From assembly GCA_024734495.1 (NCBI GenBank), contig JALMQS010000187.1, forward strand, positions 22,049,870 to 22,113,869: 64,000 nt of DNA. Reading direction: 5' to 3'. The DNA is from Forficula auricularia (lineage: Eukaryota > Arthropoda > Insecta > Dermaptera > Forficulidae). Shown piece after piece: positions 20,746 to 30,541 of this stretch (position 1 is its first letter; each line of letters opens with the position of its first letter). A program made the position numbers and the translations under genes. The notes under the pieces are model-generated. The model was given only the letters and a program-made list of their open reading frames with translations. It did no database searches and was not told where the DNA came from.

Positions 20746-22613
20746 GAAATTGTATTTTTAATTGTATTTGTATTATTGAATTTGTATTGCCTAAGCTTAT
20801 AAACCTATAAAGATAACAATTGAAACGATATTATGAGTTTAATAGTAAGTTAAACCCTTAAAAACCTATAAAAGATATAATTTTTCAAATTAGTATAATA
20901 ATTTGGTTCCCCACTTTACTCAAATAGTTTGCTCGCCGACTAATTTAAATTTTCTGGACAGGATCTTCCATTGGGATCTTTGTTCTCTATGTTTATCGAG
21001 GTCTTGAATAATATAGCTGGAATTTTGAAAAAATTCAATTTTTTTCAGAATTTGGGAAAGTCTTCTGTTTCTCTATTATACTTTCTTGAGAAAAAACAAC
21101 CAGTTAAAATATTTAATTAAATTTTTATTTTAAATATTAGCTGATTAGATTTTATAATGAAAATTGAAGTTATTCTAGAGATATCGATTCAAGAACATAA
21201 TATTAAATCTATATATATAAATAAATATATCTATATATAAAGTCGTCCCGAGATAAAAATAACTTGTTGGATATGCTCAGTGAGCATTACTATTTTTCTA
21301 CCACATTTTTTAATATATATAAATATTTTAAAATTTATATAAAAATCTTTTTTTAATATTATAGAATTCTCCCTCTCCAAGGTTTAACTCGTAAGCACGT
21401 TAATATATAAATATTCGTATATAAATAAATACTAATCAAATGTAAAAGGTCGTGAAGGATTTGTGTCTACGAAGCTGGTGAAATTAGTTTGCGCTCTTCT
21501 GATTAAATAAACGACCCATAGATTGTAAATAGAAATTTAATTGAAAATTTTCTATAATGATTTAATAAAAAAAAAAAATTCAATTCATTTTTTATATACA
21601 TTTAGACCAGTCTAATCCAGACAAATAATAATTTTATTATAATCCTCAACCCGTCCACCAATGTTTAAATATTTATAATAATTAATATTCTTTGTTGTTC
21701 ATTGCTTACTTTATCATAAATAGTAGAGTAATCATGAAGAAAAAAATTGTTGATTGTTTATTTTTTCTAAATTTTTTAAAGAGAGATAAAAATATTTTGA
21801 TTAAAAAAAATATATGCGAAATCATGACGTAAAAAGTATTATTTCTAAAGTTATATAATTAAAGGTCATTCTACCAGATCCGAGATGAAATGGATAATTT
21901 TTAATTATATGCCCTTTTGTAATTTTCTTAGAGAATTAAATTCTACTACTATCATCAATTTGACCATTTATATATTTTATTTTAAAAGTATGTAGGGCTT
22001 GTGAGTCAATAATCATGAGTCCACTGTATTTCATAGAAAATCAAAACGAAGTTTCATATTTAGTTGTTTTATTGGATTTTGGTTGAAATAAGAACACGCA
22101 TATTTGGCGTTTACTCTAATAAGTTTTCTAAGAATAATTAACGTCTCTTAAAATGTTATTTTTACGGTAAATTAAACTAAAATAATGCGATGTTAGTTTG
22201 CAGTGAAACGTGAGTCAATTAAAGAGTTTTAAAGTTTTCCTGGTTAGAATAATAACATTTAAAAATAAAATTTGTTTGGGAAGAGACAAACCAAATAGTA
22301 TTTTATATACTATATATATAATTGTACTCAGTCTAATACAATCTTCTTGTTGAGGTTGAGCGAATAGCCCGAAATATGTATATTGAGTTATAGTTATAAA
22401 CTTAATGTTTATTTTGTAACTGTGAAGCACTACAAAAAGCACTAGACCATTTAATTTTTACAGTATTCACTTACTATGAGGGTAATAAGTACTAGGAATA
22501 CCTACTTTCATGCAGGGAACCCTTCCCAAAAAATTTTCAGCCAGATCGCAGTGAAATTACATTCTGCTCATAAACTACCCAGAATTTTCAAATTTCCTTA
22601 TATCTTATAAACT
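20746..22613. other. AT-rich intergenic, no gene seen
   Basis: Nearly 1.9 kb without a recognisable element apart from GAGCGAATAGCCCGAAATAT near 22358, a motif repeated at 38.05 and 53.74 kb. Block 21860-21960 resembles the dispersed repeat at 47.28 kb (AGATCCGAGATGAAATGGA). Confidence 0.45.
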
Positions 22614-22624
22614 ATTTGTGAATG

Positions 22625-22841
22625 GGGAATCGGATTAGCCGAGAGCTTAAAGACACTAGCCTTCTAAGCAGGAGTCCCGGGTTCGAGTCCGAGTCCCTGC
22701 ATTGATATTTGACCGGCTATAATCTGATTCCTAGTCACCAATCCGTCTGGCAAGCGTGGTGACTTAATGCCAACCCCCTTCCATTTGATGGAAGAGGCCT
22801 ATATTCAGCAGTGGATTGTCGCTATCGACAGGCTGATGATG
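22625..22841 (+). mobile_element. tRNA-derived SINE with RTE-type tail and 11-bp TSD
   Basis: The tRNA-like head (22632-22701) has an A-box-like TTAGCCGAGAGCTTA and a perfect B box GGTTCGAGTCC. The body contains GACCGGCTATAATCTGATTC. The tail GGCCTATATTCAGCAGTGGA ending in GCTGATGATGAT is the 3' end shared by RTE-class LINEs and their SINEs in insects, which places its movement with an RTE partner. It is bounded by ATTTGTGAATG at 22614-22624 and 22842-22852, an exact 11-bp target duplication. Confidence 0.9.
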
Positions 22842-22852
22842 ATTTGTGAATG

Positions 22853-23689
22853 ATAAAATAAGATAAGAATTCTCAAAAAAATAATATATTTGTAGAGAGG
22901 AAACTAGATCAAAATTTCTATACAAATTTGCACAAAAAACATGACAAAAATAAATTTATTTTAAATTTGATCATTATAAATAGCCGATTCGCAAGAACCA
23001 TAAGTTTTACACGAACCGGTAGGAAAGCATCCCTGCCTCCAGGTTCACTACTTTTTATAACGCTCACTACCCTGATCTCGTAATTTTCGAATAAATTAAA
23101 CGAACATATCATTTATATTTAGAAACATCTTAAGCGACACTTTTAAAATAGTTATCATTAAAATTTAATCCTAATTGTTTCAATTCTTTTTGAAAAAAAA
23201 AATTGAATAAAAAAAGTACGCGAATAAAGTAAATATTATAAATTAAAAATTGCTGGGCTATAATTTATACTACAAAAGGAGGACAGATGTAATTTAAAGT
23301 CACATCAGATTATTTTTATATAATATTTCTTTTAATAAATAATTAGAGAATAATTTGATTAATTTATATCATGAAAACTAATTATCACTATTAATTAAGT
23401 CGTGTTTGCTGTTTGCTGTATTCCAAAGAGGAAAGTTTTTAATGGTACGTTTACGTAATGCTATCTGTTTTCATTATTCCCTTGTCACATTTTTTTTATT
23501 TTCTATTTCGAATGTCGACAATTGTCCAAATCGAGATAAATCGTGAAGAGATAATTTGTTGATATAAACGTTATACAGCAAAGAAAGATCATAATTTAAT
23601 TTATAAGTTGGGAGAAAAAGTAAAAAGTTTTTCAAAAACTCGGTAGATTTTCCACAAATTCCGATCTTCTATCTATAAGTTATGAGGAG
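22853..23689. other. AT-rich intergenic, no gene seen
   Basis: Nothing recognisable. Confidence 0.45.
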
Positions 23690-23945
23690 TCAGAAATTTA
23701 ATCTTTTGAGTTAAACACCCCTTTGCTGTCAATTTGGATAAAAATCGAACAAGCGCTTTCGCCATCTCTTTTATCCCCATGACCTCCAGAGACTGGAACT
23801 CGCTCCCAGCCACCGTCTTCAGCCAACTTATAATCTTCAGCTGTTTAAGACCCGTATCCACTGATACCTTCGACCCTTACCCAGCCCATAAAATCCCTTT
23901 TTCTTCTTCTTTTCACGATGGAGGGGACAACCCAGGCCTTTAGGG
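23690..23945 (+). pseudogene. LINE family L ORF2 C-terminal fragment
   Basis: Plus-strand frame at 23734-23943 contains LDKNRTSAFA-ISFIPMTSRDWNSLPATVF, the same terminal block as copies at 1.1 and 51.6 kb. Upstream TTAAACACCCCTTTGCTGTC corresponds to the HSLAVKL region. The poly-A-like end lies near 23990. Both ends are truncated. Confidence 0.8.
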
Positions 23946-24236
23946 GATGCACCTTTTTGGTGTCACTCCTTCTCTCATCATTTTCATTAAAAAAACAAAA
24001 CTTTACAGTCCCTGAGATGGAAATCGACCATCTTCCACAATGAATCAGCCTGTCCTATAAGAAAATCTTAAATTTCTCCTAATTCTATTGCTATAAGCAA
24101 CCTATGAATTGACTATAGCACTCTTAGTTATTTCTGATCTTAACATATATTGAGAGTTGTTAGGAATGGATTAGTCCAAAGATTCTCGAATCATCTTTAT
24201 TTATTCCTCTTTTGTATATTACTATTTAAATTGTTC

Positions 24237-24587
24237 TTCACCGAGAACAATTTTTATTCGACTAAAACTCGTCGGTCTTTGACCTGCTTGTACTAGAAAA
24301 TATACCAGGCAGGGACTTTTTTATCCGCACCCTTTTCCGAAAATCATATATTTTAATTCCCCGTCGCTTAAAACTATGCAACAATTTTATTTCATTTCGA
24401 GAACCAATATACTTTTCAAAACAAAAAATGTTTTTATAGAAATATTTGAAATAACGTATATTTATTTGAAAATTTAAAGATCCTCCTGAAATTTTGAAGT
24501 CGATCTTATATATTTATGAAAATATTCTAAATGTTTGAAATTTTAGGGGTGCACCGCATCCACAGCATCCATGGACCGCGTGCCACT
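24237..24587. mobile_element. hAT-like repeat family H, right end, copy 2
   Basis: Aligns with 13085-13403 throughout (AAATTTAAAGATCCTCCTGA, AATGTTTGAAATTTTAGGGG, CATCCACAGCATCCATGGAC). The end is GCGTGCCACTC instead of CGCCACTG. Confidence 0.75.
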
Positions 24588-24859
24588 CGGTCCCCCCTGG
24601 TCTGAATTTTTAATTTTCATAGAGATTATCTAGAGAGACCAAATACTGTATATGTTTTGATATAAAGGGAAAAAATTTAACTTTGACACACTTGAAAAAA
24701 TCTGAAATATGTACAATTTTTTCTTCATTTTTCTAACTAGTTTTTGGAAATGTAAATACAATAAGAACAAATTTTCTACAATCTTTCATTTCTATGTTGT
24801 CCTGGGTATTAAAGATAGACAGAAAAAAATCAAACTTGAAACTTTTTTAAGTATGAATA

Positions 24860-25360
24860 AGCCGAAATAAGCGGGCCAAGTGCGAGTGGAACTCTCATAA
24901 TGAGGGTTCCGTATTTTAAAATCTTCAAAAATATTGGAGATATTAAATTTTTCCTTATTAGTAGTTGATAAGGAAAGAATGAAACAATTCTTTAAAATTT
25001 TTCATTATGTTAGTAGGCATAATTTACTTCTGTACCTACTCCAACAGGTCAGCTAAAAATAACCAAGCTCGGGCTTTACAGAAATATCTCACATGCAATG
25101 AAAAAAAAAAAAAAATTATTTTCGATCCCTACAAAACATTCGACCCTTCCCATAATAATTACCCGATGAAAAGCGAAATACAATTTTTGACACCGGATAA
25201 AATAAATACATATTAGTACTTGTGAATTTCAAGTTTGTATCTTCTTTTGTTACCAGTTCCAATCCTCAGGAAGACGGACAGATCTAGGCATATATTGCGT
25301 CTTCACTAATAGGGAATATTTTTACTTTTTAACGGGACCGTAAAAATTACAAAATGTTCG
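24860..25360. repeat. dispersed arthropod-type repeat
   Basis: GCGGGCCAAGTGCGAGTGGA followed by AATGAGGGTTCCGTATTTTA, and 400 bp later AGACGGACAGATC and TTTTTAACGGGACCGTAAAA, is the layout of a repeat I recognise from many arthropod genomes. A fragment of its 3' part occurs at 38350-38425. The open frame at 25007-25216 within it is not recognisable. Confidence 0.5.
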
Positions 25361-26036
25361 TGTAAATTCAACATTCCGGCCAGTTAAGTAGAAGAGGGTA
25401 CCATCTAATAATAGTATAGGTATTTTCACTACTAAACTTGCTCTTTTCCTCTTGTCGTTGTTTAAATCGGCATTTTCTATTCTCATTTCTCATCTGTGAG
25501 TTTTACCGAAATTATTTCTCCCGTGCTAGAATGCCAGGAATTCATTGTGCTGTCAATGAGTAAAATAATCGCCCACCCCTTGCCTACCACCTATCAGACG
25601 GCTGCATACCACCGGTGGTTTAGAAATATGCATCTAAACCAATACACATCATAAAAAGCAAGAATAAAATGAAAACAAAATACTTTTGTGAAAGATATTT
25701 TAAAATGTAATAAATATATACCTAAATATAAATGATTCAAATTTTAAAATTGTTGACTATCAAAGGAAATATTTATTTTAAAACAATGATTTAAATAAAT
25801 ACAGTACTTTTAAAAAAACAATATCAAAACAAATATTAAATGACCAAACATTTTGGGAGAAATTTTTCCCTTCATCAATCGAGCTTATATTATATTGTTA
25901 AGGGAGGAATTTTATTTTAGAAATATTTTCCTAAAATGTGCTGTAAGTAGGTATGTGAAAACACAAATCTTTTAACAATTGTTTTAATAATTGATTAAGA
26001 TACTAATAAATAATAATAAAAAAAAAAAAAAAAAAT
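25361..26036. other. AT-rich intergenic
   Basis: Contains the palindrome ACCACCGGTGGT at 25610 and ATAATCGCCCACCCCTTG at 25567, which looks like a hAT right end whose partner was not found. No gene. Confidence 0.4.
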
Positions 26037-26147
26037 TCAATGGAAAATTTGAAAAATAAGTTCCTTTAAGAATAATAAAACAACTAATTATTGCTAACAG
26101 CATTATTATTCTTTCTTAAAGCAACTATTTTTCCAATTTTTCATTGA
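26037..26147. repeat. imperfect palindrome, ~42-bp arms
   Basis: TCAATGGAAAATTTGAAAAA at 26037 is mirrored by TTTTTCCAATTTTTCATTGA ending at 26147, with CTTTAAGAATAATAA / TTATTATTCTTTCTTAAAG inside. Confidence 0.75.
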
Positions 26148-26726
26148 TAAAATGGGAGAATTTCTCGCGAAACGTTTTGGGATTGTTTTTCTAAAAGAAT
26201 TGTTTTTATTTAATATAATGAAACAATCAATGATTTATTTCAAAATTGTACAATGATTTATGTATATAGAATTGTCAACGAAATGATACACGAGTATTTA
26301 AAGAATATATTGGGCGGGTAATGAAGACAACATCGCTTGATTGTATAGTTTGTTTGGCACTGACTTCAAAAGGTGATTTCATGTAAAAACTTCGTCGTTT
26401 AGTTGTAACTAAATTATTTTATACTGTGTAGTCCATTTTATTATTTTGATTTTTCAGTTATTATTATTTTTTTCAAGTCGTTTTTTTTTCTAAAAATTAT
26501 TTTTATTTTTATTTTTCTGGGATTCATTTTGGTTTTAAATGTTTAAACGAAATATGTGACTTAGATTGCATAATTCTACAATTAAGAACTCAAGAGGGGG
26601 AAAAGGGTAAATTTGCAGGTATAGAAATTTTCTAATTTGATAAAAATATTAGAAAATTGATTTCACATTAGTAGAGTTAAGTTTTTGAAGAAAATCCGAC
26701 ATGTTATGGATGATTTTTATTATATA
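26148..26726. other. AT-rich intergenic, no gene seen
   Basis: Nothing recognisable. Confidence 0.45.
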
Positions 26727-26831
26727 TCAGAAGGGTTGTATAACCCTATTGGGAATTGAACCGGAGTGTTAAAAACCCCTCTCAGGCCAATTGCTACCCT
26801 GTGAGGTGCACCCACCTGACATATAATATAT
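26727..26831 (+). repeat. tRNA-like repeat family F, copy
   Basis: TCAGAAGGGTTGTATAACCC, GGGAATTGAACCGGAGTG, CAGGCCAATTGCTACCC and GTGCACCCACCTGACATATA follow the family order. The two ends (ATATATCAGAAGGG / CACCTGACATATAA) are inverted to each other. Confidence 0.65.
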
Positions 26832-28101
26832 TATATCTCTGTACTAAATTATCTCGTGAATTTTCTAATTGTCTAATTAATTTATAAAGTTCTAATTCTG
26901 TTACAATTTCTTTTGATGTTCCTAACTATTAAAAGTGCTTTTTCTGTTAAGCTTTTGCGTATAGGGTAAAATGGATTTGAATTCTATTACAGTAACCATA
27001 TAGTCGAGTGATTAGTGTATTTTAATATATTTATTTCTAATATACATTCAAGCTAACAGGCATACCAGGTTGAAAGTACGAGTTCTAGTCAGATTAATGT
27101 ACTTACTTGTAATATATTTATTTTTTTAATATAAAATTATTTTTCAATTAAAATAATTGATTATATTATTAATTATTTATAAAAAAATAAAAAAAATACG
27201 GTACCTATATTATGTCAATTTTCTTTATTTATACAGGCAATTGGGATGTTATCATTTAATGAAGGTCATCTTTAAATCGACTTATTTAGCAATCGTATGA
27301 TTCTACCTTAAGTTTCATTTTGGCAAGATCTTTTACGACTAAATTGAGTATGGGGCTGAGCAAGGGACATAAAATGCTCCAGAGTATTTTTCGGTGTAGC
27401 GCGGTGAATTTATTCTTGATATAAAGGGTGTTTCAGTATCAGTGTCCGCAAAGATAATCTCAAAATTTATTCTATAGACACAATCCTGCTCATCTATACA
27501 ATATAGTAAGTCTAAAAAATGGTCTCTTAATTTATTTGTGTTTCTTTATTATAAAGCTCAAAACAGAGATTTTTATTCGAAGCCATTATTAAATCGCGAT
27601 TGTTTCGAAAATAATGGAATAATATTTGACTGTCATTTAGTTGGTCAGAATTTTAATTAGTTTTTGTGCAGGATTTTAACCAAATTGTCAATATTTAAAC
27701 GAAATAATAGGTATTAGACCGTTCAGTATAAAAGTTGTCAGTATTTTAACTAAATGGTTTGTATTTTAAAACAAATGGTCGATATTTAATTAAACGTCCT
27801 AGTTTATAATAACTTAAGCTGTCTGTAAAGGCTTCTGTCGTTTAATAAGCTTGTACAATTTTTGTTTTAAGCCTATTTGTTGCATCTTGTTTTAATATTA
27901 TAAGCTTTTATTTATTTTGGTTCTTTGTCTTTTTACTATATTCATAACAAATAATCCATAATGCATAGCAAAGCTTTTTGGGATAATTTGTCAGGGGCCA
28001 AGGAAAACTTAAAAAGGCTAATAAAGTAAAACTTATGGACCTCATAGTCTCAACGAAAGTAAAAAATTGTAGTATTCAATTAGGGCGAATTTTAGAAACT
28101 A
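26832..28101. other. AT-rich intergenic, no gene seen
   Basis: GGGTGTTTCAGTATCAGTGT at 27426 resembles a mariner-type end but has no partner. No gene. Confidence 0.4.
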
Positions 28102-28370
28102 ATGATCCCCATCTAATACTGGAGGAACAACCATCCTACGTTGTATTTTTAATGTGTGGACCATTAGTGGTTACCATTGCTGAAGACATGGAGGAACAGA
28201 GATAAAATCTGAAATAGCCAGTGATGTTCATCAAATACGGAATGAGCAACCATCCGACATTGACTTTTTAATGTTTCGATCATTAATTGTAATCATTGCT
28301 GAAGAAATGATTTAAAATCAAAAATGGCTATTGATTATTATCTAATACTGAATGAATAAACATTATATTA
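28102..28370 (+). repeat. 119-bp tandem repeat family, decayed locus
   Basis: Two and a half diverged units: starts near 28102, 28222 and 28330. Shared blocks with the array at 61854-62329 include ATCTAATACTGGAGGAA, ACCATTGCTGAAGACATGGA and TTTAAAATCAAAAATGGC. Confidence 0.8.
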
Positions 28371-28935
28371 ATATTTAAAATGACTATAGATAAAGTGTAT
28401 GAATGTTGCCACTTTATTTTCTATGGTAGATATGATAAGAAATTAGTTCAATAATTTGAAATTTGATCTATCAAATAATGTAGTGTAATGATTTTTGCAA
28501 GTTAAACTTATTACAAGGAACATTGGTCACTTTTTTGTAAAATAGAATCGGATTAAAAAGTAAAAACTTATTAACTAAGAATTCTTTCGATTTGATTATT
28601 TTTTATAAACGAACCGTTTGATTTAAAAAACTGAAATTTGAAATAAATATATAGTTTATGAATACACACTTTCATATCTAATTTCCAACTCATTGGCTAG
28701 ATCCGTTTAAAGCTCCCTATAAAACAATTCGTTTTTTTTTTTTTTTTTTATTTTCTACAACGATAAGTTCGGAAGCTAAAAAAACAAAATATAAAAATAC
28801 AAAAATTTTGTAACTGGAACCAACTTTTTACGAGTCTATGAATATCTGATCTAGCTAGACAGACGCAGGGACACAAAGAAAGAAAACAAAATCTTGCTTG
28901 AAATTTTTTTTTTAGTTTTCATATATATATATATA
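28371..28935. other. AT-rich intergenic next to the retrotransposon
   Basis: Includes a T-run at 28729-28749 and GCTAGACAGACGCAGGGACA near 28853, a phrase typical of the dispersed repeats at 35.7, 49.4 and 53.2 kb. Ends in a (TA)n run in which the LTR element inserted. Confidence 0.45.
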
Positions 28936-29044
28936 TATATTTAAGTTTGAAAACTGCGCGTCAAACTCAAGCCAGCCAGCCAGCCAACCAGTCCCAATGA
29001 CTTGACATCAATCTCAGCTGACGTGTAACTTAATAAATCAAAAA

Positions 29045-29055
29045 TTATAATTATT
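29045..29055 (+). promoter_or_regulatory. TATA-like box in LTR
   Basis: TTATAATTATT lies about 30 bp before 29078, the first base of the self-complementary 12-mer. If it directs transcription, the RNA would begin at or near that 12-mer. Inference from spacing only. Confidence 0.4.
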
Positions 29056-29065
29056 AATAAGAAAT

Positions 29066-29071
29066 AATAAA
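29066..29071 (+). terminator. polyadenylation signal AATAAA in LTR
   Basis: In the 3' LTR copy this would direct cleavage roughly 10-30 nt downstream, just past the proposed RNA start, giving a very short R region. Confidence 0.5.
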
Positions 29072-29250
29072 GGACCTGAAAAATCGATTCTAAATTCAAT
29101 TTCAGGTATTGTTCAAATATTTGATCTGTATTTAATTTGTATATAATTTGTATATAATTTGTAATATATTAATGTACAATGTATCATAACCTATTAAATC
29201 TAAATTCAATTTCAGAATTCGATTTTCATTTACCTAAGAAGAAACTTACA

Positions 29251-29262
29251 AATCGATTTTTC
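29251..29262 (+). promoter_or_regulatory. putative self-primer binding site
   Basis: AATCGATTTTTC begins at the first base after the LTR and is the exact reverse complement of GAAAAATCGATT at 29078-29089 in the LTR. A tRNA-type site would begin TGG; none is present. In the yeast element Tf1 the RNA 5' end folds back on such a site and is cleaved to prime cDNA. Confidence 0.7.
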
Positions 29263-29277
29263 TCCTACCACCAAAAG

Positions 29278-30204
29278 ATGCCGACTAAAGTAAGGATACA
29301 TCTAAAAAAAGAAGAGATTGAAGGTTCCTTGGTGAATTCGATCAAAAGCATAAAATTAATATCGGATAATCTAGTCTATGCATTTCCTGAAGAACATCAA
29401 GGTGAGAAATCACACAAAGAACTAAGCCAAATTACTTTAATCAAGTCAGCGTTTAAAAGCATGTCCAAAGAGGGACATTTCAGAAATGTTAATATAACTT
29501 TATCAGATGAGATTAAGAAACTATATATAGATGAAGACAATAATTTTATATTTAAAGATTTTTTTTTGGAAGAATCAACTGAAGGAAGTCTAGATTCTTC
29601 AATAAGATCCAGAATCGATGAGGATAAAACTGATACTCTCAATAACCTGGACTTAGAAATTAAAAGAAAAGAAAACATATTATTAGATATCGAAAAAAAA
29701 TTTAACTTAAATAAATTTTATGGCATTCAACAAAATGCAGCAGAATGGTTAAAATTTTTTGAAATAGAATGTGAACGACATAAAATATATGATAGTATTA
29801 TGAAGATACAAATTATAAGATTCTTCTTAGAGGGCAATTCAAAAGAATGGTATAGAAGTAACTTGAAAAAGATATCTGATAACGATTGGTCAAAATGGAC
29901 AAAATCTTTTTTATTGATTTATGCAAAAAGAGGTTGGGCTGAAGTTAGATATGCTTACAAATTTAAGTATATAGATGGTTCAATAATTGATTACAGTTTA
30001 AAAAAAGAAAGTCTCTTACTAGATGCTGAACCTTCGATCTCAGAAGTGTCAAAAATAAATCACATTGTTATAGGTTTACCTCAAAATATACAAGATATTC
30101 TTGATAAAGAAGAAATAAAAAACACAGACCAATTGATTAATATTCTTAGAAAATATGATTTAGAATATTTAAAAAAAGATAGAAAAGAAATAAAAAAAGC
30201 CTAA
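29278..30204 (+). CDS. gag: Gag polyprotein (capsid part)
   Basis: Structural protein forming the virus-like particle of the element in the cytoplasm. The frame is open from 29179, inside the LTR, but I choose ATG 29278 (context AAAGATGCC), the first ATG outside the LTR, giving 309 residues starting MPTKVRIHLKKEE. Residues ~175-300 have the capsid pattern of Ty3/gypsy Gag: AAEWLKFFEIECERHKI, then IIRFFLEGNSKEWY and WSKWTKSFLLIYAKRGW, the WL-x-F and F-L-x-G-x-A/S-x-x-W blocks. The protein is basic and lysine-rich. The zinc-knuckle part is in the next frame, past an A7 run at 30192-30198, so in an intact copy Gag would be longer. Confidence 0.88.
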   Translation: MPTKVRIHLKKEEIEGSLVNSIKSIKLISDNLVYAFPEEHQGEKSHKELSQITLIKSAFKSMSKEGHFRNVNITLSDEIKKLYIDEDNNFIFKDFFLEESTEGSLDSSIRSRIDEDKTDTLNNLDLEIKRKENILLDIEKKFNLNKFYGIQQNAAEWLKFFEIECERHKIYDSIMKIQIIRFFLEGNSKEWYRSNLKKISDNDWSKWTKSFLLIYAKRGWAEVRYAYKFKYIDGSIIDYSLKKESLLLDAEPSISEVSKINHIVIGLPQNIQDILDKEEIKNTDQLINILRKYDLEYLKKDRKEIKKA

Positions 30205-30367
30205 TGACAGATATGTTATAAAGACACCATGTTACAAATGTGAAAAATTAGGATGGCCAAACAGATACCATCCTACTGCTATATGTCGTAATGGAGAAAG
30301 ATATAAAGAAAAATATGAAATAAATTTAAATGAAAATATTGAGGGGTTTAAGAACCAAAAAAACTAG
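30200..30367 (+). pseudogene. Gag nucleocapsid segment with unusual zinc knuckle
   Basis: In the +1 frame directly after the Gag stop, the sequence reads NDRYVIKTPCYKCEKLGWPN followed by RYHPTAICRNG. This gives C-x2-C-x9-H-x4-C, a longer loop than the retroviral C-x2-C-x4-H-x4-C knuckle. It has no start codon and ends at TAG 30365-30367, so it must be joined to Gag by an indel or a frameshift. Function by family: RNA packaging. The flanks are A7 runs at 30192-30198 and 30357-30363. Confidence 0.7.
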
Positions 30368-30516
30368 ACGGCCCCGGTAAAATCACACCATTGTTAACAT
30401 TAAATGTACTAGTTGATGAATCTAGGAATATTGAAGCTGTTTATGACACAGGTTCTAATGTGTCATTAATAAATTATGAAATAATACAAGAACTAAAAAA
30501 AAATAAAAAAAGATAA
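30361..30516 (+). pseudogene. retropepsin-type protease segment
   Basis: In Gag's frame again, the peptide runs KLDGPGKITPLLTLNVLVDE, then AVYDTGSNVSLI. D-T-G-S is the active-site triad region of an aspartic protease, preceded by the usual hydrophobic strand. The frame stops at TAA 30514-30516. The second half of the protease (flap and the G-L-D-x-I-like block, seen as MLLGLDAIKKF) is at the start of the pol frame after A-runs at 30495-30511. It would cut Gag-Pol. Split by a frame change, hence listed as broken. Confidence 0.8.
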
Positions 30517-30541
30517 AACAATATTTAAAACAATAAATGGT

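Larger units (their letters stand above)
28941..29250 (+). repeat. 5' LTR
   Basis: 310 bp, starting TTAAGTTTGAAAACTGCG and ending AGAAGAAACTTACA. It contains the short direct repeat TCTAAATTCAATTTCAG at 29088 and again near 29199, a tandem TTTGTATATAA series at 29136-29163, AATAAA at 29032 and 29066, and a TATA-like TTATAATTATT near 29045. The start does not follow the TG..CA rule, though the end is CA. Confidence 0.95.

Noticed and set aside
25567..25622. hAT right end (ATAATCGCCCACCCCTTG) and palindrome ACCACCGGTGGT
   Set aside because: No matching left end or duplication found; noted only in the spacer entry.
27426..27445. mariner-type end GGGTGTTTCAGTATCAGTGT
   Set aside because: No inverted partner and no transposase nearby.
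29251..29270. Ordinary tRNA primer-binding site
   Set aside because: No TGG start and no match to a tRNA 3' end that I recognise at or within 20 bp of the LTR border.
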